Source of the DNA: Lethocerus indicus
Lineage: Eukaryota; Arthropoda; Insecta; Hemiptera; Belostomatidae
Direction: 5' to 3'
DNA: 64,000 nt
NCBI GenBank assembly: GCA_019843655.1
Contig: JACDQD010000008.1
Span: 19,118,388 to 19,182,387, forward strand
Of this stretch, positions 14,901 through 31,000 are shown piece by piece. Within the stretch, counting starts at the first letter, position 1; each line of letters opens with the position of its first letter. A program made the translations under genes and the position numbers. Below the pieces are notes generated by a model. That model was given only the letters and a program-made list of their open reading frames with translations, was not told where the DNA came from and made no database searches.

Positions 14901-17380
14901 CCTAATCTTTGGCCAAACGTCGGCCCCACGGGTCAAGAGCCCGGGCCCTCCTTCCCCTTTTTCGCTTTTACCCCCGTCGGAAACCGTTTGAGTTTCCGGC
15001 AAATAAAGGGGCCGAGGCGGACCCGTATCCGGCTTTCAAAGGCTTAGCCCAGAATGGAGGAAAAGCCAAATGTCAAATATTAGACAACCGGGCAGACAGA
15101 CGGTTGGGGAGCTTAGGAAGCGCCCTCCGCCCAACACTAAACCACTACCACATAACCCCCACCCCTTCCCGAACACGGCAGGAAGAAGAACTAAATACCA
15201 TAATTTTGAAATAGAAGGAGCAAACACTTTCACAGCTTTTGTACTAACTGCCATTCTGCAAGTTCCACTTCTCTATGTTTGCGCAATTCAAACAAAAAAT
15301 GAGTCAAAGTACACAGTCGAAATGTTTAAGTTCAAAGCTTAAATAACTACAGATAGGTAATTTGGTATATAATAATATTAGTAATTACGGAACCATAAAC
15401 ACTATTTCGTATTAATTTAAAAGAAAAAGTTGAAAAGAAAAGTAAAATGTGTTCTTACTATGTTCTGGCGATTTAGAATACTAAGACTTAGAAGACTTGA
15501 CATGTAACACTTTGAAACAGAACTGGACAAAATAATAATACTTGTGACTTGGATAAATAAAAATTTTCAACAGAATGTAAATTCAGCACGAGGTTATGAA
15601 CCCCGCAGCTCCAGGCACGCGCACGCTATCTAAAGTCACACACATCAAATTGTAACGGCTCGGCATTTAAATCGCCGTTCGAAACTCGAACGGGGCAATC
15701 TCGCCTCTCCGCGCGAGGGGCGAGGGGCGGGAGGGCGGTCGCGTTTCCCGGCAAATGGCGCTCGACACGCCGCCGCCCTTTGATCTATTATTTCCGCGGT
15801 ATGATTTATCAAATGAAATACGGGAGAGTGAAATTCGTAGGGGGCGATGTACCGCTGGGGGGGTATAGATAGCGGAGCTCTTCACAGCTCGCCCACGACA
15901 GAAATTTGCCCGTCCCGCTGACGAAAATACTGATCAGTGGCAGGGAGCGCGTATTCTGTTATGCGAACGTTTATATATTGTCCGAACGTGATTCGAATCC
16001 AAATTGGAAGATGAATAAAACCAGTTACAAACTGACGGGGGTTCAGATAACGGTGAATGGTAATTGTAACCACGATATTGGTTATACTAATAACCAAAAT
16101 AATGTATAATTAAGTATTAAAATAAGTAAAATTTATGCTAATTATAGGCATTTAACTATAATTTAAAGAATTAAATTTATATTTGAAATGAACCAAGTAA
16201 AAACAACGGAACCACGAAATGCTTTATTACTAATCGTTCGCTAGATATTATTCATTGAGTAGTAAGGGGTTTACTTCAAGCCTAACCTTATTCACTCGAA
16301 TATCTTCATCCCAGCAACAGTTTAGTATATCAGGCCGAGCTCATCGAATAGTCGTGAACTACTTAACAGTCTGGCGGTTCGGTGGCTTGGTGGATGCGGG
16401 GTTCGGGGGTTAATTCTCATCAGGGAACCCGGCCGAGTTTGAGCCGGCGGTATCAGCGCCGCGGAGAGCAATAATATACCGGGGAGAGGTAAGGGGCGCC
16501 CAGAGAAATATTAGAAGGGATCAAATAAGACTTTCCACGGCAGGAAAGTGGAACCATCTGACTCCGTCTTCCACACTTCATCAAAGTTGAGTATCATCTT
16601 TGTTTGAAACTGGCAACTCCGCCCCGCGCTTGCCGTTACAAATTGCTTTCGTGTAGTTTCAAAAACACTGCGCCCGGCCACCGGCTGGGGAACTTCTTCC
16701 CAGGGCCGGAACCCTGAGTACTAATATGCAAATTCTGGCTTATATAAGGGTTTGGAGGGGGGGCTGAGAGGGAGGGGGGTTAAAACCGGGTTAAATGAGC
16801 GGTGGCCGGGTTATATTTGAACGGAGGGAGGGAGGGAGAGAGAGAGAGAGAAAGGAATAGTGAGAGGGATAGGTAGGGCGACCACAAGAAGAGGTCGCCT
16901 ATGCGAGAGAAGCGTGTGCTAATTATTCGCGGAGGAATACGTCATTTCGACCAACATCAAAAGCCGGCCCCAGTCTACTAACTGCCTCTGTAATTTCTCC
17001 TGCATCTCGTATGACCTAGCTGCCGCAACAATATATTAGCAGGAATACCACCGCCTCAACCTGATATTTCTTAATCGTTCTACATGGAACATTTATGTCA
17101 AAAAGAATATGTTTGTGTTTCTCATTCCCGTGCTTAGCATCATTATTGGGTTTCTTAGTAATGGTATAATTATTGACCGAACAGGCGTGAATGTTGCTGA
17201 AGGAATCGTATCTGTATGTACGTACATAACGAAAATATGCTACACTCGGGGCAAAAACTGGACAGAGAGTACCAGTCTTAAATATTTTCCGGGGGACGAT
17301 AGACAGGTGGAGCTTCCTCTAACTCCGCCCTTGTCCTTCGAAGAAGAACCAGGACTTCCACTTGTATTCTGGCCCCGACT
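11946..17380. other. Intergenic DNA, no gene seen
   Basis: GC-rich patches lie at 12840-13160, 13760-14280, 14870-15190, 15660-15880 and 16370-16850 within AT-rich DNA. A perfect 8-bp stem with a 6-nt loop (CTGAGGGT...ACCCTCAG) lies at 13086-13107. A short GGGA/GA run lies at about 16822-16852. No open frame carries a recognisable domain. Confidence 0.5.
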
Positions 17381-17580
17381 TTTATGATCGTAAATACACA
17401 ATACCAGATAGGTTTGACCTGTACTAGTACAAATGGCAGTGACAGTGCAGTGACGATACCCAAAAAACATTCAAAGTGCCAAAGTGACAAATACCGCTAC
17501 TGAAGATGGCGAGCAGCCGAAACCGGTCTAGCAAATGACCAAACCAGCGAGAGGAGACAGAAACACACGAAATCTACAGA
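17381..17580 (+). repeat. Dispersed GGTC/GACC-hairpin repeat, full-length copy
   Basis: This stretch aligns over about 190 bp with 43837-44022, starting at a TTTATxATCGTAA motif and ending at GAAATCTAC. Internal landmarks are the palindrome GTACTAGTAC (about 17420), CAGTGACAGTGCAGTG, TACTGAAGATGGCGAGCAGC, and a hairpin GGTC-TAGCAAAT-GACC at 17525-17540, then CAAACCAGCGAGAGGAGACA. It has no coding capacity. It is therefore a short non-autonomous repeat, but I cannot assign it to a known superfamily. The mobilising partner is not in the window. Confidence 0.75.
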
Positions 17581-20500
17581 TTTAAATATCTTTCAATAAT
17601 ATACAATACCAACGGAAATGTCATTATAATTAGGTAGTAACCTATGTACTACTCAGTACAAGTTTAATTTTGAATTCTATAAAGTATATTACCTGAGTTA
17701 CGAAGGATTGCATTGCATTGTCTATGGGCGAAGGGTGGGGGGATTTGAAATTTAATTCATACACACAAGTAACACAAGTATATTAGCTTTTAAATTGAAT
17801 ACAAATTATGCTGGCAGAACATGGATTAATCGAAATAATTCATCGTCTGTGAATATAGAAATGCATATGGAAAAATTCTAACATTGTGTAAAATTACGCT
17901 GTTGTATGTTCAAATTCCTACCTCATAATATAGAAGGTGTTCAAATCCCAGGATGACTTTTATTTGACGCCGATCTGTAACAGAAATAAGAATAATTATT
18001 ATTATTTATACATAACATAAGTACAATACGGAATTATGTTAATGAGCAGATTCCATGCCGTCCGACTAAACGGAAAATCAATTTAATTTTAGCTACGATA
18101 TTCTTTTGCACTCAACTTAATTGTTCCGACTTTTATATGTATTGTGAGAGTTTTGGGGTGGGGGGTGGGGTGGGTTTTCAAATGATTGAAATTGAATTGA
18201 TATCTTACGATGGTTCCAGATGGAATATCAATAACAACAATTAATAACTGTATAGTTTTGAAAAGTGCAATTAAAATAATAAAAAGGGATTAACCGTCAC
18301 CAATCGAAATACTGATCTTAGTTCACCAGGTGAAATAATTTAAATGTTTAAAAAATTATAACAATCATAATTTCTTGCTATAATACAGTATTTGTTATTT
18401 CAATTACATATTATTACTAAAGTATTGACTTATAAAACGCACTCCCACATGAAATGAGTACGTTATATCATAGTACTGAAATATGCTCAAGTGTAAGTAG
18501 CAAATTTAATTGTGAAATGGGTCCAATCGTGAACATCTTTATATATCGAAGGTGAGGTTATCGTAATAGAGTCCTGCGTTAGAAAAAGGGCGTTAGTTCG
18601 GCCGAAATGGGGCAGGCGGTGCTGTAAAGATTTAACAAAAATGCATAGGACAGGCGCTGCGCTCATCATCCTAATGGTCAAAACCTGACCGCTTACCGTC
18701 CCAGGATTTACTCCGGCGGACGCCGCGATAAATTACTCAAGGACCCCCCGGGTCTCCTTCCCGGCCGGGGCCCGTCTCCAGGAGAACCGTAAATCATTAC
18801 AGGCCGTAAAAATTTAAGCCGGCCGCACCACTTCCATTTAACGTGGAAGAACTCGGAGAAGAAGAAACGGGAAAAAAATTTACCACTGCCCATCCACATT
18901 CTACCACATTCTGGGCTGTGACATACCGCCGTCGATTGTAGAATGATTATCCAAGTTTAATTATGCTTGCGACATTAACAAGCAGCTTGTTTCTCAACTG
19001 GTTAATTGAGCATTAACTTCAGAAGACTAGGGCAGCATCTATAAACAAAATTTTAATGTTTTTTCATATGCTTCATACTGCATATTTCAACAGGAACCCT
19101 CGTTTTCGTGTGGACGGCAAGCTTAATGCTAACCCTCTACACAGGGAAGTATTGCGGGTTAGCATCCCTGGTAACATTACGTATTTAAAGCAAACAGATT
19201 CCCAGTAATGTAATATATTAATTCCTCCATGTCTTAATGATTTTTATTCCATAACACGATGTTTGGAGTGGGCCTTTAAAATACATAGCGCTTTTACGTG
19301 TATATACATATGTGAGTTTGTGCGGGTGTTTGTGTGATTAAGATAGCCTTTCGGCGCTGAAAGAGCTGACAAAGATCTGTTTGTGTTCTTGAAACAGAAT
19401 ACCTTTTCACAGAGAAACTCGCTAAGGTACAGCCGTGTTAGGCACATTTCTGTTTCCCACGAGTACTCGCATTTCACTATGCGGCGCGCACATAAAACAT
19501 TTACTCGCTTAGAATGGAAACAAAAAATTCAATTTTTCATATATATTCAAATTGTAATTATGTTAGCGTCAGGGAAATTTTAATTATAGATTTTTTATTA
19601 ATTAATTTTAATTCCAATGAGTGTAATATCGCATGTATTAAGTTCAGAAAGGCTTGTACATCATTTTATAATTTCCTTTTTCCACTCCAAACAGTAACAT
19701 ACTATCACAAATTCAGAATAATCCCAGCGGTAGATTTAAAAGCAAATTAAGCAAAAAATGCAGATGTAAGTACACCGTTGTCAGCAAGTGTCCGAGACAA
19801 GATTCAAATGTATTGAAAATTCGGGGAATCGGGTTGAGGGTTCAGGGAGGCACTATTTAAACCTTCCAATCAATTTCAAATTTAAACAGCGTAGAATTTC
19901 ATTGATTCCATCAATTTCTATATGATCAGAAGTTCAATCTCGTGCGAAACCACGAGGGTAAATGGATTCATATAATAATAAATCTGTACGTGAATTGAAT
20001 ATATAGCTGATAGAAGAGAGTTGAGGTTTACCTCGTATGTATGTACACGGCCGAATATTAGTTCAAATACCTTTATGGGTTCCCCGGCTCAGGGATTCGA
20101 GTTGCTTCCAGTTGGTCCTAAAAAAAAGCCGCCTTCCCTCAAAATCAACCCCCCCACCCCGGCCACCGCCGCCATCCCCAACTTGCCGACCTTAACCAAG
20201 CAAGATCCATTATCTGGATTAAAACATAAAACGGGCCCAGAGAAGTAATTTGACTGAGGGGCCGGGATAAGCCAGCCACCTCCCCTCTTATAAATGACGC
20301 AGTTACGGATTGTTAGAAATGGGCCACCCCTCTCCTCCTTTCAACTTATTATTGTCTTTCTAAGAAAGGGAATAATTGGCCGACTACCCTGCATCGATGT
20401 CAAGATATAACCTTTAATTATGAAAGTATATCATTTCAGACGATCGGAAAATAGTTATTTTATTTACACCTAAAAATTATTTATATTAAATATATAATGA

Positions 20501-22529
20501 AACTGTACAAACGTAACATATTTCTCACAAAGTAAGAAATGCTGCATTCAAATTTACCCTTTCAAATATTTTATATTAAATAGTTAACTTTATTTCATAA
20601 CTTCTACACTTTTCAAGAATAAAATATGGGGTGGTGGAACCTAATTGAAATTTATTCAAGAGTATTATAACGACGATTTTTCAACGAAATAAGATCCTGC
20701 TTTTCATGAACATGCCCCTTGTTATATTTACCTTGAGATAGTAAGAGATTTTTGTAATTGATATTTTTCAAGTTAGATTAGCCCCTTCCCTTTATTTCTG
20801 TGACGGTAATTATCAGTCAACCATAAAACCATTTTGTATGTATTTTTAACAAACAAAATGTTAAGAAATATTAATTTTCAACTCAATGAATATCTTCACA
20901 TTACTGCACCAATTACCACACCGAAAGTCTTAACTGCACTTCCAGAGAAGATATTGATGTTACACATTCTAACAGATAAATGAGGCTTTTAAAATAGGCC
21001 ACGTTGAGCATTAAAATATGAGCATAATTTTTGTATATAGAACTGACCCGCCGAGCGCCGAGTGTTTCAGCCCTTGCTGGCCGAGTGGTCGGAGTCGGAG
21101 TTTCGGCCTTTGGGGTAAATTACGCCGCCGGCCACAAGGGGGATTATACCGGCGAAAGGCGATTAGAGTCCCCGACAGATTAGACACAGCTGGGGAGTTA
21201 TTGGAGGACTCGAGTGTTCCACAAGGACCGACCACTCCACCGACAATGGACGCTAAACATCACGTGGTTAAGAGATCCGCACGCTCAGACAATCTATCCA
21301 CCGTCCGCCCAAATCAATTGATGAATAGAGGATGATCAACTTCAGTATCCTTCTTTTTACTCGTTGTTGAAATTAACAATCATCCTAGAAATGAAACGAA
21401 TTCTTTCCGAGGTACAAAGAAATATTAATAAATATGAAAAAACAAGTAAACAACTGTGTGTAATCGTGACGATTAAATATTATTCCCTGTATCAGATGAG
21501 AATCAACAAAATTATCTAAGCCAAATAACTAATGCACGGAAAGACCGTGTTTAAAAATAAAATACTCTATCGTAACTGTTGCAGTTTAAATTATTTGATG
21601 TATTTCACCTATATATGGGTATCTATTATTAGTTATAATATATGTACCCTAAAAGTTGTTCTTATATTAAAAGTTAATTTATATCTAAATTGGAGGTAAT
21701 AGAAGTAGGAGATTACTAAGGCCTAAAACGCAGACAGAGATAAACTTTTGCAGCATTTATTTCTAAACTCGGCCACCCTCAGTATCATTCCGTTCGTCAT
21801 GTATTATTATATTTATTTCGGCGTCCTCTGAACATATTTACGGTTGGTTAGAGTATGGACTGTACTGTCCAAATTATGAGTTAATGGGTCGGGAACAGAA
21901 TATCGCTCGAACGATGGCGTTTCGACTGCGCAAAAGAAGTGCCCGAAAGTGAATAATATTTTATGCATTATATTTTGTCCTTAATAGCTTGTACACACAT
22001 ACACAGACACACACGCACACACCGGGGTAAATGCGGACACGGGGTGGGAATATAAATGAGTGGTGGGACTGGAGTCGGTGGGTATTGTGGAGTATTAGAG
22101 GGGCGGTAACTGGAGAGGGAGGAGAGAATTAGAGGGGCAACATCTGTGTGTGCGGTAGGGGCGGCGGGAGCTGCTTGCCGGGCCCACTGTTGACCCAATT
22201 CGGCTGTGGGGGCCGCGCTATCGACTGGGCCTCGGGGCAGGGGGGGGCCTTAAATTTTCATGGCCTCGGGGGGGCCCCACGTAACGTCGGACGGGGCACC
22301 GAGCCCATTCAAAAAACACGGCCGCCCCTCGCCAAGACCGACCGCTGGCATGACACGCGTGTCTCTCATAACCCAGCCCCCTAGGCCGACAAGTAGACTA
22401 CCTGAAAATAGCTGTTTAAATTTTTTGGTTTGTTTATTTTTGAACAATCAACTTTACAGTTATAAGTACAATTGATACATGTATATTTTTCATGTGTTTG
22501 TCTCGATATAGAAACCACCCAATGACATA
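17581..22529. other. Intergenic DNA, no confirmed gene
   Basis: Mostly AT-rich DNA, with GC-rich patches at 18690-18890, 20090-20290, 21040-21300 and 22020-22390. An imperfect CA run lies at about 21994-22022. A plus-strand frame at 21018-21335 has a varied composition and a TTTCAG just inside it at about 21065. It has no domain and no clear donor site, so I leave it as unsupported. Confidence 0.5.
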
Positions 22530-22970
22530 ATTGAACTGTCCGAGGTGATCTCTGGGTCTGTGGCGTTTAAGACGTCATGGTGGGGGTAATGGATGGGCAA
22601 TAGAGGAGAGTGACTGAACGAGCAAATTAGGATGAGGAGTAAGGCGGGAGCGGAACTTCAGGAACCGGGATTTCACGAATTCGTCGGCTGTCGTTATGTG
22701 TAGGTTATTATGAATGGTGTGATTTGAAACATACCTGAGAGCATTATGGATGGTTCGAAGAACTTTCAATTGGAATCTGTGGATGCGAGCGATGAACCCC
22801 ATAGTTGTATACCGTATGTCCATCTCGGTTTTAATATGGCTTTTTATATTGTGAGTTTGTTACTTAAGGTTAATTTTGAGTCGGGTAAGGGGATCCACGT
22901 ATCTTTAAATTTTGGAAATGAATTATTGAATTCTTGTTCTTCATCTCGTTCATCGTCTCTAGACTAATAA
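22530..22970 (-). mobile_element. Jockey-type LINE fragment (copy C), best preserved
   Basis: On the minus strand this gives the clearest match to the end of a Jockey-type ORF2. In order there is LSNKLTI, a stop, then KAILKPRWTYGIQLWGSS, a frameshift, FQLKVLRTIHNALRYVSN, TIHNNLHI, and FRSRLTPHPNLLVQSL. The family usually has A-P-W-Y where this copy has A-L-R-Y. A 3' tail at about 22530-22575 resembles the end of copy A. At least one stop and one frameshift show it is inactive. No upstream endonuclease or catalytic reverse transcriptase part is present, as expected of a 5'-truncated insertion. No poly-A tail or target-site duplication was identified. Confidence 0.9.
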
Positions 22971-23400
22971 AGTATACTCTGGTTGTATATCTATATAATG
23001 TTTGGACTGGGTTTCTAACGCTGTGAATATGCAATACTTCCATTATGTTGAAAATGTGAATGTAAATTCCTCCATTATATTATATTTAATCATCGTCTTA
23101 TTTCATGTCGATGTTAATCATAGACAGACACGTTGGAAATATTGTCTTTTAATATAAAATCAATTTATATTTAAAATTGCCCTGGATAATTCATATAGTA
23201 GTTACCATATTAAACGTTTCAAAATGCCAGATATTTACATAAATCATGATGTAATTCTGATAAATAGGAAAATAGAACAAACATTGTGGCTGTGTTTCGA
23301 TAGTTATTGGGAAGCAGTGGTGGAAAAGTCCTTGACAAGGGGCGCCACTTGACAAGTATCCAAGTCAGCGAAAAAAATAACGTCTCTATCGGAAGTCTCC
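22971..23400. other. Intergenic DNA, nothing recognised
   Basis: AT-rich sequence lies between the LINE fragment and the pyrimidine-rich repeat cluster. No frame or motif stands out. Confidence 0.6.
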
Positions 23401-23468
23401 CTCCTCCTATAATTCCATCTCGCTCCCTTTCTCCCTCCTCCTATAATTCCATCTCGCTCCCTTTCTCC
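23401..23468. repeat. Tandem duplication of a 34-bp pyrimidine-rich unit
   Basis: Two identical 34-bp units lie head to tail (23401-23434 and 23435-23468), each starting CTCCTCCTATAATTCC. They directly precede the (CT)n array and were probably made by slippage at its edge. Confidence 0.95.
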
Positions 23469-23474
23469 CTCCAA

Positions 23475-27981
<4,507 letters not shown>

Positions 27982-28012
<31 letters not shown>
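27982..28012. repeat. (TA)n microsatellite
   Basis: About 15 uninterrupted TA units within AT-rich DNA. Confidence 0.97.
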
Positions 28013-28014
<2 letters not shown>

Positions 28015-31000
28015 TATGTACAGTACATATGTATTCAGTACATTATTATATTCCGTAAAAAAATATTTTTCATTAAAATTTTGAGTTGGTCTCCTCGCAC
28101 TCGCAAAATATGTATTGTACTTCATCAAGTCGCTAGTTATTATTACTGCCTAGAAACCAAGGAGTCATTGTAGTATATGGCACATAGCCCTCTCAATAGA
28201 GCTCTATTTAGCCGTTTATTTGGGGGGTCCTTATTAACAGGAAGCTTACAGGATATGTTCATACGGAAATTCAACCGTCGAGCCGTTTCAGCTCGGACTC
28301 AAATGGTCGTTTAAAACGGACGCAGCCACTTAATTATTATCGGCGTCCATTACAATCTCATTTGAACGAAAATGTAACGCACAATTCTGGGCCCGGTTTC
28401 CGTAATATTCAAATTGAATTGGAGGCGGCCCTCGTTAAAATTCATATTGTTCGGAACCGGGCCGAAATGTAGGCCTGAGCAATAATGGGCAAGCTCCGCC
28501 CGAATGGTATTGCCCCGTTTGAGGGCCGTTCGTTTCCTTCCGCCGGCCTATCCGGGGGCGGTTGGGGGTGCGCCCGAGGTAAGTGCTTTTATTGAACAAT
28601 ATTGTGGCGTATGACATTGTGGCAGAGCTCCTCCTGCGAAATATCTCAATATCTTTGACCTCATAACCGTTCGGAATCCAGGAGAAACGATAAACTGTTT
28701 GGAGTAATGTAATTTATTTTTGTAAAATTAGGCCGAATAATCGGGAAAATACCGAATGATCGGGTATTTCACGCAAATTTAAAACTAACCTGTATAAGCA
28801 ATTATGCTTAAAATCATATAACATAATTTAGAAATTATCGTGGATACCAAGGAGATTTTTAATGACTGGGTAATACCTCAAAGCGCATTTAAAAATATTT
28901 AATAAGTATTGTTTATTGCATTACATTCGAGGATATTCGCTACATCGACCACAAAAAAAGTCATATTTAGAAGAATAGTACCCTTTTGGCATGTGAGTTC
29001 CTAAATATAAGAGTAGATTTCTAAAAATTAAAATTTGTACTAAGATAGGCGTTTCTATTTCAAGAATCCTGTGTGTGGTATCGAGCCGTGATTTATTTTC
29101 CAGGAATAACACAGACTCTTATTTGGAGCGCGGAGTTCTCGTGCGTTAATTTATCCTGGGGGGGGCGTATAAAAGTGCGCCCCTTGTTAGCCGGCCCCGG
29201 GCTCCGGGAGGCCCTCATCCGCACAATCATTACGCTTAATGAAGCGCTAATAACTCACTGCAAGGGGGGAGTAGGTCGGTGGAGGAGGCCTCGGGTGTAA
29301 CTCGGGGAGCTGGAAGAAAAACGGTGGAGGGGGGCGGCAAAAACGAGGGGAGCCGGAATTATGCGGACGGCGAGGTGATGGCGGGAGGCGCGGTGGTGGC
29401 GCGGGGGTGAGGGGGATGATAGCGCAACTAGTTCTGCGGCTACAAGACACTGCACTTCAGTTTAGCGAGGGCTGAGAGGATAAAGCCTTATTAGGAGGGG
29501 GCCCCGGCTCAGCCAAGACGAAGGGCCCCGCAGCGGCTCGTTTTCAAAAACCTCGCCCTTTTAATAGTGAAACCCCTTGCAGCTAAGTACGACCGTCTTC
29601 TAGGTCTTTTCAAATCTTAATAATCACAGGGGCGTTTATTTTTTTTTGTTTTACTGCCACGGCATTTCTTTTACTATAGATGCCATAAATCCTCAATTAG
29701 TCGATATATGTGTCAATTTAACATGAATTTTATAAATTAATTTACGTCATCATTCATGCCCCACTCCTTGATTTGGTCCTGTAGCGAACATCGCGAACAG
29801 GTAGATAATATATATAAAGTATGTTATATAACAGGTATATATTGTTAACGCAAATAATAAGATAATATTTTCGTTCCTCATCAGATAATGGTATGTATCG
29901 AAGAAAGGGTGGACGTATTCCTAGTGAGGATAACCGGAACTCATAACCCGGTCAGTCGGTGATCTATTTATTTAAATCGAAAATTTTAATTGATTACAAA
30001 CTCTTTCAAATAAGAGGAAATCTGAAAAAATCGAACCCTACCAAGTAAACCTATATTTATATAATTCGTGAACCAAATTATTGAGGAATTACGAAAGCAG
30101 AAATCATGTACTAATATATAAATCTGAACAATACTAAATATTTCTCTTATAATTATTGTGTTAGAATTTTAAATTGGATGGAGAAGACAGTTTCAAAAAG
30201 TGGATCGTATATTACACAGTGCGGAGAAGATATTTTACAAAACTATTGTCCGTTCTTTATCATAACGCGCTAATGTATTAGACAACATGAAATATTCTTG
30301 TGACTGAGAGGGTACTTCCGGTAATGGAGCGGTAGGCCTCATACGGGCCATCTTTCCTTGTCGCCCAGTCGACTTGACTTTTACATGCGAGAATCACTGA
30401 ACGAAAATGTTCGCGGAAGAGCATTTCATAATACATAACTTGAAAACATTCCTCTTTTAGAAAATATATACCGTCGATATGTTCTGAGCGAGACACGCCG
30501 ATTTGTCGTTAGGCATACAATTACAAGCTTTTGTTTAGACTATCTAAAACAATTTTGCAAACCTAATACAGATATTGGGGCCAGAAACCCAGACCGGATC
30601 ACAACTTTGGAATCGCCGTTCTGTTGATTTGTTTGGCAAACAGAATTACTCAATGAATAAATTTCTTCTAAATTTCTAAAGGGGGAAGTAATATATATAA
30701 TTCTCTCAGAGGCATTGTCCCGGTCCCAGTTAACACATGTCTTTCAATAGTTTTACCAGCAGAAAAATGTATTCATTCATATCCAGGGCGTCGATTTTCA
30801 CCCATAACGGGAAAACTCTGTCTGCATTTTCTTTTGATCCTGTGAGATTTGTGGAGTCCATTTTAAACAAACTTCCGTGTCATTTTAAGGAAATATTTAA
30901 ATAGGAAAAAAATTTAATATCCTCCCCAGGGTAAAAGGAGCGCAGATGCGCGATTCATATATTCCGTGCGTTCAATGCGGGCCGGGACAATGTGCTATCG

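Noticed and set aside
17505..17545. CTGAAGA...GAAAC pattern resembling a hammerhead ribozyme core
   Set aside because: There is one extra base before stem II. No U-H cleavage site lies at the end of the following stem, and no stem I partner was found in either the type I or the type III arrangement. The pattern recurs because it is part of a repeat family.
21072..21110. TGGCCGAGTGG, identical to a tRNA A box, in a Leu/Ser-like context
   Set aside because: No B box and no acceptor stem at the right distance; only the A-box-like word fits.
21018..21335. 105-codon plus-strand frame with protein-like composition and a TTTCAG inside
   Set aside because: No domain, no upstream exon, no branch point or donor; the minus strand is also open. 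It would need transcript evidence.
28435..28590. Strong donor-like CGAGGTAAGT
   Set aside because: No acceptor and no single frame upstream could make an exon.
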